Counted from the stretch's first letter, positions 37,304-46,984 are shown. The stretch is DNA of 64,000 bases from Nostoc sp. T09 (GCF_002154695.1 NZ_MTAV01000002.1:62001-126000); one strand, 5' to 3'. Notes: generated from the sequence alone by a model not told the origin. A program made the numbers and translations.

Positions 37304-38968
37304 ATGAGTTATTGTATCAATCCTCGTTGCCCAAAACCTGTTGATCCAGCGAATGCAAAAAACCGCATTTGTCGTAACTGTGGGTCAGATATTTTGCTGC
37401 AAGGTCGTTATCGGGTAATCACACTACTTGGAAGTGGTGGCTTTGGTCAAACTTTTGAAGTTGATGATTCTGGCACAGCTAAAGTTGTAAAAGTACTAAA
37501 AGTACTGACTGAGAATAACTCAAAAGCCATTGAATTGTTTCAGCAAGAAGCAAAGGTTTTGAGTCGGTTGAACAATACAGGAATTCCCAAAGTAGATTCC
37601 GATGGTTACTTCACTGTTTTACCCAAAAATAGCTCTGTACCATTGCACTGTTTAGTAATGGAGAAAATTGAGGGGGTAGATTTAGAGAAATGGATGGAAT
37701 CTAACACATATCAACCTATCTCTCAACCTCAAGCTCTTAATTGGCTAAAGCAGCTTGTAGAAATTCTCAATTTAGTACATACTCATCAATATTTTCATCG
37801 TGATATTAAGCCTCAGAATATCATGCTGCGACCAAGTGGACAGCTTGTCTTAATTGATTTTGGGGCAGTGAGAGAAGTGACTACAACCATTTTAAAAGGA
37901 AATTCTCATACCAGAATTATTTCACAAGGCTATTCACCACCAGAGCAACAAAACGGTTATTCGGTACAACAGTCAGACTTTTTTGCATTGGGACGGACTT
38001 TTATTTTTCTGCTTACAGGTAAAGAACCACAGGATAAGGCTATTTATGATCCTCTGACTAACGAGTTAAATTGGCGACACTATGCAGTTAATATTTCTCC
38101 ACTATTTACAGATTTAATAGACTATTTGATAGCTCCTACTGCAAACCAGCGTCCTGAAAATACAATAGTTATTTTGCAGCGTTTGAATGAAATTGAAAAG
38201 GCATTAAAACAACCTCATTTTTTAGTAAACACAGCAAAAAATCAATCAAATAATAATTCACCTAGCTTTTTAATAACTGTCTCATTGAGTAGAAGTCAAC
38301 CAGTTAATAATGCTGCTAAACTAACTCATAAAAAACTTAAAAATTTACACTGGTTTATTAGTTTAGGTGTGGGATGTTTTGCTATTGCTACGTTGAAGCA
38401 ACCTAAAAATAAACACATAGTTGCACCCGAAGACAAAATACCAGTTATTACAATTCCTGAATCTGCACCAAAAGCTAAATCGCGAATTCAACCAGATCCT
38501 GTAAATGTAACGGCATCTAAAGATTTAGAAGCTCAACAAGGGCAAAGAGAAGAAATAGAACAACAAAAACGTCTAGCTGCTTTAAAAGCTGAACAAGATA
38601 GACAAAAGGCTATCAAAATAGAAAAAGCAGCTAAAGAAGCACAGGAAAACCTAGAAGCTGTGATCAAGGAAGGTCAGACTTATATATTGAAACAACAAAA
38701 AGAACAAGATGCACTGAAAAAACAACAACAGACAAAAAAGCAAGCTGAGAAATTTCAGCCAATTTTGGTAACAAAACAACAAAAAACAACAGTGGTGATT
38801 TCCAATAAACGAGAACTCTCACCTAAATCAAAAGTAGAGAGGAAAAAACAAGAAAAGGCAGGAAGTTCAAATGATTATGTCAATGATGCCAATAACCCTT
38901 GGGAATCTACATATCCTACACCTAAAGCTTACGATGAATTAGAACAAGTAATAAAAGAAGGAAATTAA
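37304..38968 (+). CDS. Zinc-ribbon serine/threonine protein kinase with C-terminal coiled coil
   Basis: A 554-residue protein. An N-terminal zinc ribbon (Cys4, Cys9, Cys23, Cys26) precedes a Hanks-type kinase: glycine loop LGSGGFGQTF at 42-51, catalytic HRDIKPQN at 165-172, and DFG at 185-187, so activity is expected. A single hydrophobic stretch near 350-365 (FISLGVGCFAIATL) is followed by a Lys/Gln/Glu-rich coiled coil of about 130 residues. This is a common cyanobacterial kinase layout; the substrate is unknown. The gene ends 2 bases before a secreted-protein gene, forming an operon. It diverges from the chemosensory operon. Codon use is AT-rich. Confidence 0.9.
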   Translation: MSYCINPRCPKPVDPANAKNRICRNCGSDILLQGRYRVITLLGSGGFGQTFEVDDSGTAKVVKVLKVLTENNSKAIELFQQEAKVLSRLNNTGIPKVDSDGYFTVLPKNSSVPLHCLVMEKIEGVDLEKWMESNTYQPISQPQALNWLKQLVEILNLVHTHQYFHRDIKPQNIMLRPSGQLVLIDFGAVREVTTTILKGNSHTRIISQGYSPPEQQNGYSVQQSDFFALGRTFIFLLTGKEPQDKAIYDPLTNELNWRHYAVNISPLFTDLIDYLIAPTANQRPENTIVILQRLNEIEKALKQPHFLVNTAKNQSNNNSPSFLITVSLSRSQPVNNAAKLTHKKLKNLHWFISLGVGCFAIATLKQPKNKHIVAPEDKIPVITIPESAPKAKSRIQPDPVNVTASKDLEAQQGQREEIEQQKRLAALKAEQDRQKAIKIEKAAKEAQENLEAVIKEGQTYILKQQKEQDALKKQQQTKKQAEKFQPILVTKQQKTTVVISNKRELSPKSKVERKKQEKAGSSNDYVNDANNPWESTYPTPKAYDELEQVIKEGN

Positions 38969-38970
38969 TC

Positions 38971-39708
38971 ATGAGATTCACAGTTAAAGATTTAATTATT
39001 TTGTTTGTAACTAGCTCAGCTTTATTGTTAACTCCGATTAGAAGTGATGCACAAATTAATATAAAGCTCTTGGCTAAGATGGCTAAAAGTTGTCATAAAG
39101 ATGTAGTTTCTGTGAGCTATTACAAGAAAATGGGATTGGCTATCAATACCAAAACTTTAGATGCTAGTTTCTTACAAAAATGTGTCAAACCTCGGTACTA
39201 TTACTCCTTAGTTATGTCTCGATTTCCTTGGCTAAGTTCAACAAGAGAAATAATGCCTGGATATCCTGGTTCTGTAGTTGTCGGTCAATTAGCATACAAT
39301 GTACAGAAAGCATTTTCTGATAAGTTATATTTATTGGAATGTCTTATTAATCATAGTGAATGCGGTCGTATACACGAGGTGATTGCTTCTGATTATGAAA
39401 TCTTGGCTGAGACTGTAGGTCGTTATGAGTATCTAATATACGTCTGTCCTTCTTGCGTTGTAGCTTATAATGATGTTTCAGCTTCAAGAACAGCAATTTT
39501 AAAAGCTTTTATCCAATGGTTTCTTAAACTTGATAAGCCCAAAAGAAGAGAACTAATTTTACTTTTAGGTGATGAGGATAAAGCTCGTGAATTGAGGCAG
39601 TCGATATATAATGAATCTGAAACAGCAGTAAATAAATATGAGTCAGTACGTCGACAGATTGAGCATGAAGAACAGGAGCGACGCAGGCAAGAACTAATTG
39701 GTAACTAG
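38971..39708 (+). CDS. Secreted hypothetical protein downstream of the kinase
   Basis: A 245-residue protein with a signal peptide (LIILFVTSSALLLTPIRSDA, cleavage likely after residue 27). The mature part has eight cysteines, including CVKPRYYYS, CLINHSEC and VCPSC, that could form disulfides outside the plasma membrane. It ends in a charged helix (EHEEQERRRQELIGN). Family not recognised. The start lies 2 bases after the kinase stop, so the two are surely cotranscribed and probably functionally linked. Confidence 0.7.
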   Translation: MRFTVKDLIILFVTSSALLLTPIRSDAQINIKLLAKMAKSCHKDVVSVSYYKKMGLAINTKTLDASFLQKCVKPRYYYSLVMSRFPWLSSTREIMPGYPGSVVVGQLAYNVQKAFSDKLYLLECLINHSECGRIHEVIASDYEILAETVGRYEYLIYVCPSCVVAYNDVSASRTAILKAFIQWFLKLDKPKRRELILLLGDEDKARELRQSIYNESETAVNKYESVRRQIEHEEQERRRQELIGN

Positions 39709-39836
39709 GTTTTGTAACCTAGATAATTTTGCATTAATTTGCAAAAGTTATCATTTTTTATTAAAGTGAAAGCTTGTTTAATAATACTTAACATATTTAT
39801 TGGCATTTTTGCTTTATTAAAATAAATATAATCCTA

Positions 39837-39939
39837 TATAGCAATCCTATTTGAGTTGTATAAATTATCGAACCGCCAAGCCGCCAAGAGCACCAAGATA
39901 ATAAGGAAAGAGGTTTAGGAATCATTTAGGACTGCTATA
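39837..39939. repeat. MITE-like element with imperfect terminal inverted repeats
   Basis: A 103-base segment whose ends, TATAGCAATCCTATTTGAG and the complement of ATCATTTAGGACTGCTATA, pair with few mismatches. The interior contains the direct repeats CCGCCAAG-CCGCCAAG and no coding frame. Small palindromic elements of this kind are common between genes in Nostocales. Confidence 0.65.
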
Positions 39940-39969
39940 TCAATCCATAAGTGTATAATTAATTTTTCT

Positions 39970-40464
39970 ATGTTCAGTAATTTATTTTGTGCTTCTATTC
40001 CCGAACCTCCGACTCCATTTGAAAAAGATATTGATGCTTTAATTGAAATCCTTAAAAATGAAGTTAGTAGGATTTATCATAAAAATCCACCTTCTTCTTG
40101 TATAGGAATGTGGATATATGGAACAAAACTTGAAAATCATAATACTCTTGAAAACCAAGATATGTTAATATTTAGAGATTATGCTAATAAACTAGTAATA
40201 AAGTACAGCCACAACTTGACAGAAACCGAACCTAAAAATATATCTGAAGTTTATAAATATCTCAAACAGAAAGCAAATAATAAATATGTAATCAAGCAGA
40301 AAAATCTTGCTGTTGAAGTTGTTAAATGGATTGATGATACTCAGTTAGTTTCACAAGAAGGAAATTTAGATAAGGTTTTAGCTACAATAGAAGCGTTAAA
40401 AGATAGAGTCAGTAATTTTAAGGATAGAAAGCCTTTTCTTTCTGATCCTTTTCAATCAAAATAA
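39970..40464 (+). CDS. Hypothetical protein, 164 residues
   Basis: AT-rich gene of unknown family. The product is predominantly helical and hydrophilic without signal peptide or membrane segment; WIYGTKLENHN and VVKWIDDTQLVSQ are the most distinctive parts. It is downstream of the kinase/secreted-protein operon but separated from it by 261 bases containing the MITE-like element, so it probably has its own promoter. Convergent with asnS. Confidence 0.55.
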   Translation: MFSNLFCASIPEPPTPFEKDIDALIEILKNEVSRIYHKNPPSSCIGMWIYGTKLENHNTLENQDMLIFRDYANKLVIKYSHNLTETEPKNISEVYKYLKQKANNKYVIKQKNLAVEVVKWIDDTQLVSQEGNLDKVLATIEALKDRVSNFKDRKPFLSDPFQSK

Positions 40465-40555
40465 CCTAAAATTTAGTTAAATAAAAGAGTGCATTAAGGA
40501 AGTAATAATTCAATATCCTCAACTAATGCACTCTTCTTTACGCCTTTGTGCGAAA

Positions 40556-41947
40556 TTAAAACTCAGCATTTTGCGGTGTACGTGGGAAGGGTATTACATC
40601 CCTAATATTTCCCATCCCCGTCATAAATTGCACAAGTCGTTCAAAACCCAAGCCAAAACCAGCATGAGGAACTGTACCATAACGGCGCAAATCGAGATAC
40701 CACGACAAATCTTCTGGTTTCATCCCTTGAGCTATTACGCGGCGTTCTAACACTTCTAAACGTTCTTCCCGCTGGGAACCGCCAATGATTTCACCGATTT
40801 TTGGTGCGAGAATATCCATCGCACGCACGGTCTTTTCATCATCGCTTAAACGCATATAAAAAGCTTTAATTTGCGCTGGGTAATCTGTAACGATTACAGG
40901 CTTTTTGAACAGTTGTTCAGCCAAGTAGCGTTCATGTTCAGATTGTAAATCTAAACCCCAACTCACAGGATAATCAAACTTGACATCAGCTTTTTCTAAA
41001 AGTGCGATCGCATCTGTATAAGTTAAGCGCTCAAATTGATTGTTAATAATATTTTCCGCCGTTGCCAATACAGTATTGTCAATGCGTTGATTGAAAAATT
41101 CCATATCTTCTGGGCATTTTTCCAACACATATTGAAAAATGTGTTTGAGAAACGCCTCAGCTAAATCCATATCCCCTTCTAGGTCGCAAAAAGCCATTTC
41201 TGGCTCAACCATCCAAAATTCTGCTAGGTGGCGGGAGGTATTGGAGTTTTCCGCACGGAAGGTGGGGCCAAAGGTGTAGACGTTACTAAACGCCATCGCC
41301 ATGACTTCCGCCTCTAACTGGCCGCTAACTGTTAAATACGTAGGTTTAGCAAAAAAGTCTTGGCTGTAATCTACTGCTTGGGATTCTGTGCGGGGAATAT
41401 TTTTCAGATCCAAACTGGTGACGCTAAATAGTTCTCCTGCACCTTCGCAATCGCTAGCAGTAATGATGGGTGTGTGTACCCACAAAAAGCCTCTGTCTTG
41501 GAAAAATTGGTGAATTGCTGTCGAACAAGCATTTCTGACGCGGAAAACTGCACCAAAGGAATTTGTCCGCGATCGCAAATGTCCAATGGTGCGCAAAAAC
41601 TCAAAGGAATGACGTTTCTTTTGCAAAGGATATGTATCGGGATCAGCTTCCCCGTAGACTTTCACCGTCTCGGCTTTCAACTCAATCCGCTGTCCTTTAC
41701 CAAGCGATGCTACTAGTACCCCTGTTACTTCGACCGCAGCACCTGTATTTAATTTTTTCAATATAGCTTCGTAATCCGGCAAATCCTGATTAATCACGAC
41801 TTGCAAATTAGCTAGTGATGAGCCGTCATTGACTTCGATAAAAGCAAACCCTTTAGACTCGCGTTTTGTCCGCACCCAGCCTTGAACTAAGAGGGACTCA
41901 TCAGGTTGACCACTTCGCAATATTTCTGCAATCCGTCGATTTACCAT
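40556..41947 (-). CDS. asnS: Asparaginyl-tRNA synthetase
   Basis: A 463-residue class IIb aminoacyl-tRNA synthetase. The N-terminal OB fold ([18 protein letters not shown]) binds the anticodon; motif 2 is [20 protein letters not shown] and motif 3 [16 protein letters not shown]. The asparagine-specific pattern with PRTP near the end distinguishes it from AspRS. It charges tRNA-Asn with asparagine. It begins 3 bases after the stop of the small coiled-coil gene upstream. Confidence 0.97.
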   Translation of the reverse strand: MVNRRIAEILRSGQPDESLLVQGWVRTKRESKGFAFIEVNDGSSLANLQVVINQDLPDYEAILKKLNTGAAVEVTGVLVASLGKGQRIELKAETVKVYGEADPDTYPLQKKRHSFEFLRTIGHLRSRTNSFGAVFRVRNACSTAIHQFFQDRGFLWVHTPIITASDCEGAGELFSVTSLDLKNIPRTESQAVDYSQDFFAKPTYLTVSGQLEAEVMAMAFSNVYTFGPTFRAENSNTSRHLAEFWMVEPEMAFCDLEGDMDLAEAFLKHIFQYVLEKCPEDMEFFNQRIDNTVLATAENIINNQFERLTYTDAIALLEKADVKFDYPVSWGLDLQSEHERYLAEQLFKKPVIVTDYPAQIKAFYMRLSDDEKTVRAMDILAPKIGEIIGGSQREERLEVLERRVIAQGMKPEDLSWYLDLRRYGTVPHAGFGLGFERLVQFMTGMGNIRDVIPFPRTPQNAEF

Positions 41948-41950
41948 AAT

Positions 41951-42319
41951 TTAACCAGCACAGGACTTTAATATCCAGCCTATGATAACGCCCATTCCAC
42001 CAAAGCGGACGGCTTGCCAGAAAGGTTTCTTAAAGCTACGCCAAGAAAATAACTGGCTTTCTAAGTTTAGTTCTAGCACTTCCAATTGCTGTTGAATGTG
42101 CTTTAACTCTGCTTTGATTTCTGGCGTTGGCTTTTTATTTTGCTGTAAGTCTTGACGACGTTGTTGCAATTGTGCTTTTTGCTCGCGATCGCTTTGCACT
42201 TGAGTGTAGCGTTCTTTTAAAGATAGAAGCGATCGCTCTACTTCTTCGAGTTCTTGTTCAAATTCTGGTTCTGGATTTTTTTCGGGCGAAGAATTAGAAA
42301 ACTGTTTAGGCGGCTTCAT
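41951..42319 (-). CDS. Conserved cyanobacterial-type coiled-coil protein with C-terminal membrane helix
   Basis: A 122-residue protein starting MKPPKQFSN; this ATG is preferred over one 13 codons upstream because the upstream residues look untranslated. A long charged coiled coil (LEEVERSLLSLKERYTQVQ and LKHIQQQLEVLELNLESQL) ends in one hydrophobic segment (AVRFGGMGVIIGWIL) that could anchor it in a membrane. Function unknown. The stop is 3 bases from the asnS start, so the two share a transcript. Confidence 0.7.
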   Translation of the reverse strand: MKPPKQFSNSSPEKNPEPEFEQELEEVERSLLSLKERYTQVQSDREQKAQLQQRRQDLQQNKKPTPEIKAELKHIQQQLEVLELNLESQLFSWRSFKKPFWQAVRFGGMGVIIGWILKSCAG

Positions 42320-42421
42320 TTTCGAGTAGTAAACTATGATTAAATGTGAGTCTGCCAATAGTCAATAGCCAAAATTGAGACTATGGACTAACTCAGCACT
42401 TAACACTCAGCACTTAGAGTT

Positions 42422-42715
42422 ATGTCTCAAACCCAGCTGCCTAAAACCAGCCAACTGAATGAATTTAGCAATTTAGAATTAGCTCAAGCCCTGATGGAAA
42501 GGCTAAGCATTACCCCTAACGATTGGCATCGCCTCAAGTCTAACCGCAATTTCCGCGCTCGGGAACAAGCCGCCGCAGCTCTTGTGTTTCTTCTGAAAGA
42601 TCAGCCACAAGAAGCCCTCGCCAGACTAGAACAGGCTACTGGCTGGTTAGATCGCTCTATTTCTGCTCCCCCTTGTCCTACTCATGGTCATCAGGGATCA
42701 ACGAATAAAGACTAG
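42422..42715 (+). CDS. Small conserved cyanobacterial protein (DUF6439-like)
   Basis: A 97-residue protein: LELAQALMERLSITPNDWHR, REQAAAALVFLLKD and ARLEQATGWLDRSISAPPCP. I associate this pattern with a cyanobacterial family listed as DUF6439, from memory. All-helical, soluble, with a short His/Cys C-terminal motif (PPCPTHGH). Function unknown. Divergent from the coiled-coil/asnS pair. Confidence 0.7.
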   Translation: MSQTQLPKTSQLNEFSNLELAQALMERLSITPNDWHRLKSNRNFRAREQAAAALVFLLKDQPQEALARLEQATGWLDRSISAPPCPTHGHQGSTNKD

Positions 42716-42795
42716 GGATCAGCGACTAAGGGCTGGGGACTAGGAAAAAGTTTTCCAAATACCCAATACCCAATCACTAATAGTTGCTCTGTTTG

Positions 42796-43257
42796 TCACC
42801 GCCGCAGAGATAGCCGAGGGCGATGTTCTAGCTGTTTGCAAAGCCTTAATTCTGTGCCTTTGCGGTTCCACTCTACCTGATCGAAAATCTGATGGAGGAG
42901 ACAAAGACCACGACCGCTTTCCGCTTCATCGGGTGGGAGATAATCTATTGGGTCGGGATCGTAATCAGCGTCGGAGTCAGATGCAGGAGCAAAGCCGCTA
43001 CCTTGGTCTGATATTATCCACCAATATTGATTATCTATTAACGAAAAGCGAACTACTACTGTTTTACTAGGATCAAGATTGTTGCCATGTTTCGCTGCAT
43101 TTACTAAAGCTTCCTGAAGCCCTAGGCGCAACTCGGCTTGTAATGTTGGTGGAATCTCTGCCAAAAGCAAATCTAAGATTGGACATAGATAGAGAGTTGA
43201 GGCAAAACTAATAGTGCCCCAATAACGTCCAACTGGACGGAGCGAGATAGTAATCAC
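42796..43257 (-). CDS. RsbW-like ATP-binding protein (anti-sigma factor kinase family)
   Basis: A 153-residue GHKL ATPase: N-box LGLQEALVNAAKHGNNLDPS, G1 box ISDQGSGFAP, G2 box ESGRGLCLLHQIFDQVEWN. This is the small serine-kinase/anti-sigma type (RsbW/SpoIIAB relatives), which binds and inhibits a sigma factor or phosphorylates an antagonist. No sigma factor or STAS antagonist is adjacent, so the partner is unknown. Monocistronic. Confidence 0.85.
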   Translation of the reverse strand: MITISLRPVGRYWGTISFASTLYLCPILDLLLAEIPPTLQAELRLGLQEALVNAAKHGNNLDPSKTVVVRFSLIDNQYWWIISDQGSGFAPASDSDADYDPDPIDYLPPDEAESGRGLCLLHQIFDQVEWNRKGTELRLCKQLEHRPRLSLRR

Positions 43258-43643
43258 AAGAGAAACCCCATAGCTTTCAGTTAGCTAGACATCAGTTTGC
43301 TATTACAGGCACCCTGATAAAAATTGAGGTGGTCATGTTGCCTTCAAACTTGCGTCTTTAAAACTAAATATTGAAAATGCTAGGGAGCATTGACTCTGTT
43401 CATGATTTAAGGTTGCTAAATATTTAAATCGGCAAGGAGTAAACTCCAAAGGTAGTAATTAACTAAAAAATGCTGGGATTTATAAATAGCATTTTTAGGT
43501 TATGTCTGTTGGCCGATTTGCCTTTTAAACAATCTAATTCATAATTTCTAGAGTCTATGCAACTTCAGTTTTTTAAACAAAATTAAACCTATTTTTAGCT
43601 TAATTCAATTTTAGCATTTTTATTATGCACTAGACTACAAATT
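43258..43643. other. Intergenic region (386 bases)
   Basis: No coding frame recognised. It contains one hairpin, CTAAAAAATGCT (43463-43474) with AGCATTTTTAG (43488-43498), a likely terminator-type structure or bidirectional stem. The rest is featureless AT-rich sequence. Confidence 0.5.
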
Positions 43644-45050
43644 TCAAATTTGAGTTTTTGTCAAGGTGGCAGAACCCCCGTCTAGATGTGATAACACAAG
43701 GAATGCGGCTGCTTCCACATGAGCAGTTTGAGGAAAAAAATCCGCTGGTTGTACCCGTTTGATAGTATACAGCCCATCTTCGCAAAGCAATTTCAAGTCA
43801 CGGGCGAGGGTAGCTACTTTACAGCTGACGTAAACAATTCGAGATGGTTTCACTTGCCGTAAAGTTTCCATAACAGAGCGATCGCACCCTTTACGCGGCG
43901 GATCAAGTAATACCACATCTGGTGCATTTTCCATCTGTGGCAGCAATTTTTCTACTGCCCCAGTTTGGAAAGTAACATTATTAATTCCATTACGTTGGGC
44001 ATTCAAAATTGCTTGTTGCACTGCCTCTGGTTGTACTTCTAGCCCAGTAGCTTGTCGTACTTGTTTCGCCAAAGGCAACGTTAAAGTTCCAATACCGCAG
44101 TAGGCATCAACCAACACCTCATACCCTTGGAGATTCAGTTCTGACTCAATCTCCTTTAATAGTGCCTCCGCTGTTTCAGTATAAACCTGAAAAAACGTAT
44201 CCGGAAGTACCTGAAATTCCAATCCTGCAAATTTTTCTCGCAAGTATGGCATACCAGCAACGCAACGAGTTTCGCTGCCAAATATAGTATTTGTACGAGC
44301 AGGATTGCGATTTAATGATACTCCTACCAATTGGGGATAGCGTTTTAACCACTCCTGGGCTAGGATTTCAATTCCTGGTAAATTCCAGTCCTTGACAACC
44401 AAAGTCAGCAATATTTCCCCAGTACGTCGTCCAATACGTAAACCGAGATGGCGGATTTGCCCTTGGTGGCGTTGTTCATCATAAATTTGCCAACCCCGCT
44501 GTTGAATATCTTGCTTCACCCCAGCAAGTATTGGATTTAACCTGGAGTCTTGCACTGGGCATTGATTCAAGTTAATTAATTGGTGACTAGCTTTTTGGTA
44601 GTAACCAATTTGTACCTGTCCTGTTGGGGATTTGCTCAGGGGATATGTAGCTTTGTTGCGATAGCCCAAAGGTGAGGTAGCCGCGAGTACTGGGTTTACT
44701 GGTGGTTGCATAAAACCGCCAATACGCTCTAAAGCCTGGATAACTTGATTGCGCTTAGCTGCTAGTTGGAATTCATAATCAATATGCTGCCATTGGCAAC
44801 CACCACACTTATCAGCCACAATGCAACTTGGCCGATGCCGATGAGGCGATGGTTGCAATAATTCCTGAAGTTTGCCGTGGGCGTATTTGGGTTTTACATG
44901 TACCAAGCGGACAACAACGCGATCGCCTGGTACAGTATCTGGTACAAAAACTACGCGATCGTTATACCGTCCTACGCCATCGCCTGTATCGCTCAAATCA
45001 GCGATCGCAACTTCAATTAATTCACCCTGTTGCCAAACTGTCTTAGTCAT
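43644..45050 (-). CDS. 23S rRNA (uracil-C5)-methyltransferase, RlmD/RumA family
   Basis: A 468-residue protein. An N-terminal TRAM domain (residues 5-62) is followed by the iron-sulfur cysteines Cys76, Cys82 and Cys85 (CIVADKCGGC) with a fourth in LNQCPVQD. The SAM-binding fold shows VDAYCGIGTLTLPLA and LLDPPRKGCDRS, and the catalytic cysteine is in YVSCKVATLARDL. The family methylates C5 of a uridine in 23S rRNA (or tRNA) using SAM; the exact target cannot be read from sequence. Monocistronic, with a repeat array between it and divergent apcD. Confidence 0.9.
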   Translation of the reverse strand: MTKTVWQQGELIEVAIADLSDTGDGVGRYNDRVVFVPDTVPGDRVVVRLVHVKPKYAHGKLQELLQPSPHRHRPSCIVADKCGGCQWQHIDYEFQLAAKRNQVIQALERIGGFMQPPVNPVLAATSPLGYRNKATYPLSKSPTGQVQIGYYQKASHQLINLNQCPVQDSRLNPILAGVKQDIQQRGWQIYDEQRHQGQIRHLGLRIGRRTGEILLTLVVKDWNLPGIEILAQEWLKRYPQLVGVSLNRNPARTNTIFGSETRCVAGMPYLREKFAGLEFQVLPDTFFQVYTETAEALLKEIESELNLQGYEVLVDAYCGIGTLTLPLAKQVRQATGLEVQPEAVQQAILNAQRNGINNVTFQTGAVEKLLPQMENAPDVVLLDPPRKGCDRSVMETLRQVKPSRIVYVSCKVATLARDLKLLCEDGLYTIKRVQPADFFPQTAHVEAAAFLVLSHLDGGSATLTKTQI

Positions 45051-45119
45051 TGGTCATTTAGCCATTGGTCATTAGTCATTGGTCATTAGTCAAGAGTCAA
45101 GGGTCATTGGTCATTAGTG
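45050..45119. repeat. Short tandem repeat array (GGTCATT/TAGTCAT heptamers)
   Basis: Degenerate head-to-tail heptamers of the form TTGGTCA, TTAGTCA and GAGTCAA fill about 70 bases directly upstream of the methyltransferase start. This is the STRR type typical of heterocystous cyanobacteria and belongs to the same sequence family as the insertion inside uvrA. Confidence 0.8.
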
Positions 45120-45260
45120 ATTTCATCTTTCCCTTGCCCCCAATTCCCACTCTCGACTTCTCAAACATGTAATTTCAATACATAGCAGCGTGTAACCCTT
45201 CACTTGTGTACCTCAGACTCGTTAAACTAGCAAATAATATTTCGCTTGATTGCAATAATC

Positions 45261-45746
45261 ATGACTGTAATTAGCCAAGTTATTCTCAAAGCCGACGATG
45301 AACTGCGTTATCCCAGCAGTGGCGAACTGAAAAGTATCCAAACCTTTTTGCAAACAGGCTTACAGCGGACGCGGATTGCCGCCACCCTAGCTGAAAACGA
45401 AAAAAAGATCGTTCAGGAAGCAACCAAACAATTGTGGCAGAAGCGTCCTGACTTCATCTCACCTGGTGGTAACGCTTACGGCGAACGTCAGCGTTCTCTC
45501 TGTATTCGTGACTTTGGCTGGTATTTGCGCCTGATTACCTATGGCGTACTTGCTGGGGATAAAGAGCCAATTGAAAAAATTGGTTTGATTGGTGTGCGGG
45601 AAATGTACAATTCATTGGGCGTTCCCGTACCTGGAATGGTAGAAGCTATCACTTCCCTGAAAAAAGCCTCCCTTGACTTACTTAGTTCAGAAGACGCTGC
45701 TGAAGCAGCACCATACTTTGATTACATTATTCAGGCAATGTCTTGA
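45261..45746 (+). CDS. apcD: Allophycocyanin alpha-B subunit
   Basis: A 161-residue phycobiliprotein starting [20 protein letters not shown]. The chromophore cysteine is Cys81 in [18 protein letters not shown], with [18 protein letters not shown] and [10 protein letters not shown] following. Sequence details match ApcD, the far-red-emitting subunit of the phycobilisome core that passes energy to photosystem I and II, rather than ApcA. The ATG at 45261 is used; in-frame codons upstream are not part of the family. Solitary gene, as usual for apcD, with strong hairpins downstream. Confidence 0.95.
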   Translation: MTVISQVILKADDELRYPSSGELKSIQTFLQTGLQRTRIAATLAENEKKIVQEATKQLWQKRPDFISPGGNAYGERQRSLCIRDFGWYLRLITYGVLAGDKEPIEKIGLIGVREMYNSLGVPVPGMVEAITSLKKASLDLLSSEDAAEAAPYFDYIIQAMS

Positions 45747-45849
45747 TACAAAGTGTGTGCTGGTTCGAGTAGTGAACTTTTGGTTCACTAGAGTGAGTGC
45801 TGATATTTAGCACTCAAAATCCATAACATTTCTCATTTGATCATAACTC

Positions 45850-45917
45850 TCCCCACAACTGGTTGTGGCTCTGGCAAGTTCTATGTCAAGTTACCAACCA
45901 TGTGTGGGGAAATTTTA
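45850..45917 (+). terminator. Hairpin downstream of apcD
   Basis: TCCCCACA (45850-45857) pairs with TGTGGGGA (45903-45910), with a second inner pair GGTTG/CAACC; the loop is long and AAATTTT follows. Likely a terminator, about 100 bases beyond the apcD stop. Confidence 0.5.
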
Positions 45918-45986
45918 TGGTTAGTCATTAGTAATGTCTCAAAGCTCTTGGACTACTGCCTGTTGACTCTTAACCAAAGACAAAAA

Positions 45987-46016
45987 GCCGACAGCCTTTA
46001 ATAAAAGACTGTCGGC
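45987..46016 (-). terminator. Hairpin with T-run on the minus strand
   Basis: Perfect 8-bp stem GCCGACAG (45987-45994) and CTGTCGGC (46009-46016). On the minus strand it is followed by TTTTTG. No minus-strand gene is recognised just upstream of it, so its purpose is unclear; it may isolate the lipoprotein gene from antisense transcription. Confidence 0.5.
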
Positions 46017-46266
46017 AAATATTGTGTTCCCTATTAATGACTCGGCTAGAGTTCAGTTATAAGGCATTATGGCAGTTTGCCAATTGTACAGAGACGATCT
46101 TAATCATGGGCATCTGTGATTGTTATCACTGGATGGTTATAGCCCAACTTTATCTGCCAAAGGAATTTCTTGCTATTTAGAGAAAAATACACATTCAAGC
46201 CAAAGGAACTGTAACTTAAGTGACAAAGTCCATTTATCTGTAAACAACCAATCCCTATCCTGGAAA

Positions 46267-46929
46267 ATGCATCTTCATCTTAGAAAGCTCATGACTGGGG
46301 CAATTCTATTGGCAACATCCTTGGGTTGCGCCGCACCGCTGCCTAATCAACTCTCCTCAGGAAATGGTCTTACAGCTACACCTACACCCATTCAAGCCAG
46401 TTATAACTCAAAAACTAATAGACCAACCACTAAAACTGCCACTATTAGTGTTGAAGGAGAAAAAACCCCTATTACTCTAAGACTCTATGACCAATACAGC
46501 AATTTGTTTACCACCTACTTTCCAGACAAAGAATTTCTAGCTGAAGGAAGTAGTTCTGGCGAAGGTACAGGAGCGAGGTTTATTGCTAATTTTGGGGGTA
46601 GTAAAAATGAGAACGCATATGTCCACATTGCCTTTCTGAATAATTTAAAAACTCTCCAACAGTTAAAAAGCTTTGTTAATGCTAAGAATGGTTTAATTGC
46701 ATCCAATAAATGGCGGGTTGTTGATCGAACTCAAAAAGTTCCTTATGCCTGGGCAAAAGAAAAGATTGTTTTCAGTAAAGGAAAAAGCATAGTAGGTAAT
46801 GTGTACCTTGGTCAGCAAAATGGCAAAGTTTTCTATGTAATTACCAATTATCCAGTAGAATACGGCGACGGATTTTCACCAAGGGCAGATTTGATTTTAC
46901 AGAATCTGCAAGTTGGTAGCGTTCAATAA
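46267..46929 (+). CDS. Putative lipoprotein
   Basis: A 220-residue protein beginning MHLHLRKLMTGAILLATSLG followed by CAAPL, a lipoprotein signal with lipobox L-x-x-C. The mature part begins with a Thr/Pro-rich linker and continues as a compact domain (LYDQYSNLFTTYFPDKEFL, ANFGGSKNENAYVHIAFLN, VFYVITNYPVEYGDGF) of unknown family. Likely anchored on the outer face of the plasma membrane or in the outer membrane. An upstream in-frame extension to 46120 exists but would bury the signal peptide, so the later start is chosen; ATG 46291 is also possible. Confidence 0.7.
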   Translation: MHLHLRKLMTGAILLATSLGCAAPLPNQLSSGNGLTATPTPIQASYNSKTNRPTTKTATISVEGEKTPITLRLYDQYSNLFTTYFPDKEFLAEGSSSGEGTGARFIANFGGSKNENAYVHIAFLNNLKTLQQLKSFVNAKNGLIASNKWRVVDRTQKVPYAWAKEKIVFSKGKSIVGNVYLGQQNGKVFYVITNYPVEYGDGFSPRADLILQNLQVGSVQ

Positions 46930-46953
46930 ATCATGCATCAAAGTCTGTTTGGC

Positions 46954-46984
46954 AAAAAATGGGTTTATTGTCACCCATTTTTTT
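46954..46984 (+). terminator. Rho-independent terminator of the lipoprotein gene
   Basis: AAAAAATGGGT (46954-46964) and ACCCATTTTTTT (46973-46984) form an 11-bp stem with an 8-base loop, the right arm supplying the T-run. It lies 24 bases after the stop. The rest of the gap to 47268 shows nothing recognisable beyond one HIP1 octamer. Confidence 0.8.

Noticed and set aside
45794-45816. CIRCE-like inverted repeat TGAGTGCT-N7-AGCACTCA after apcD
   Set aside because: The arms are in the opposite order to CIRCE (GAGTGCT first) and the spacer is 7, not 9. It lies downstream of apcD rather than before a chaperone gene.
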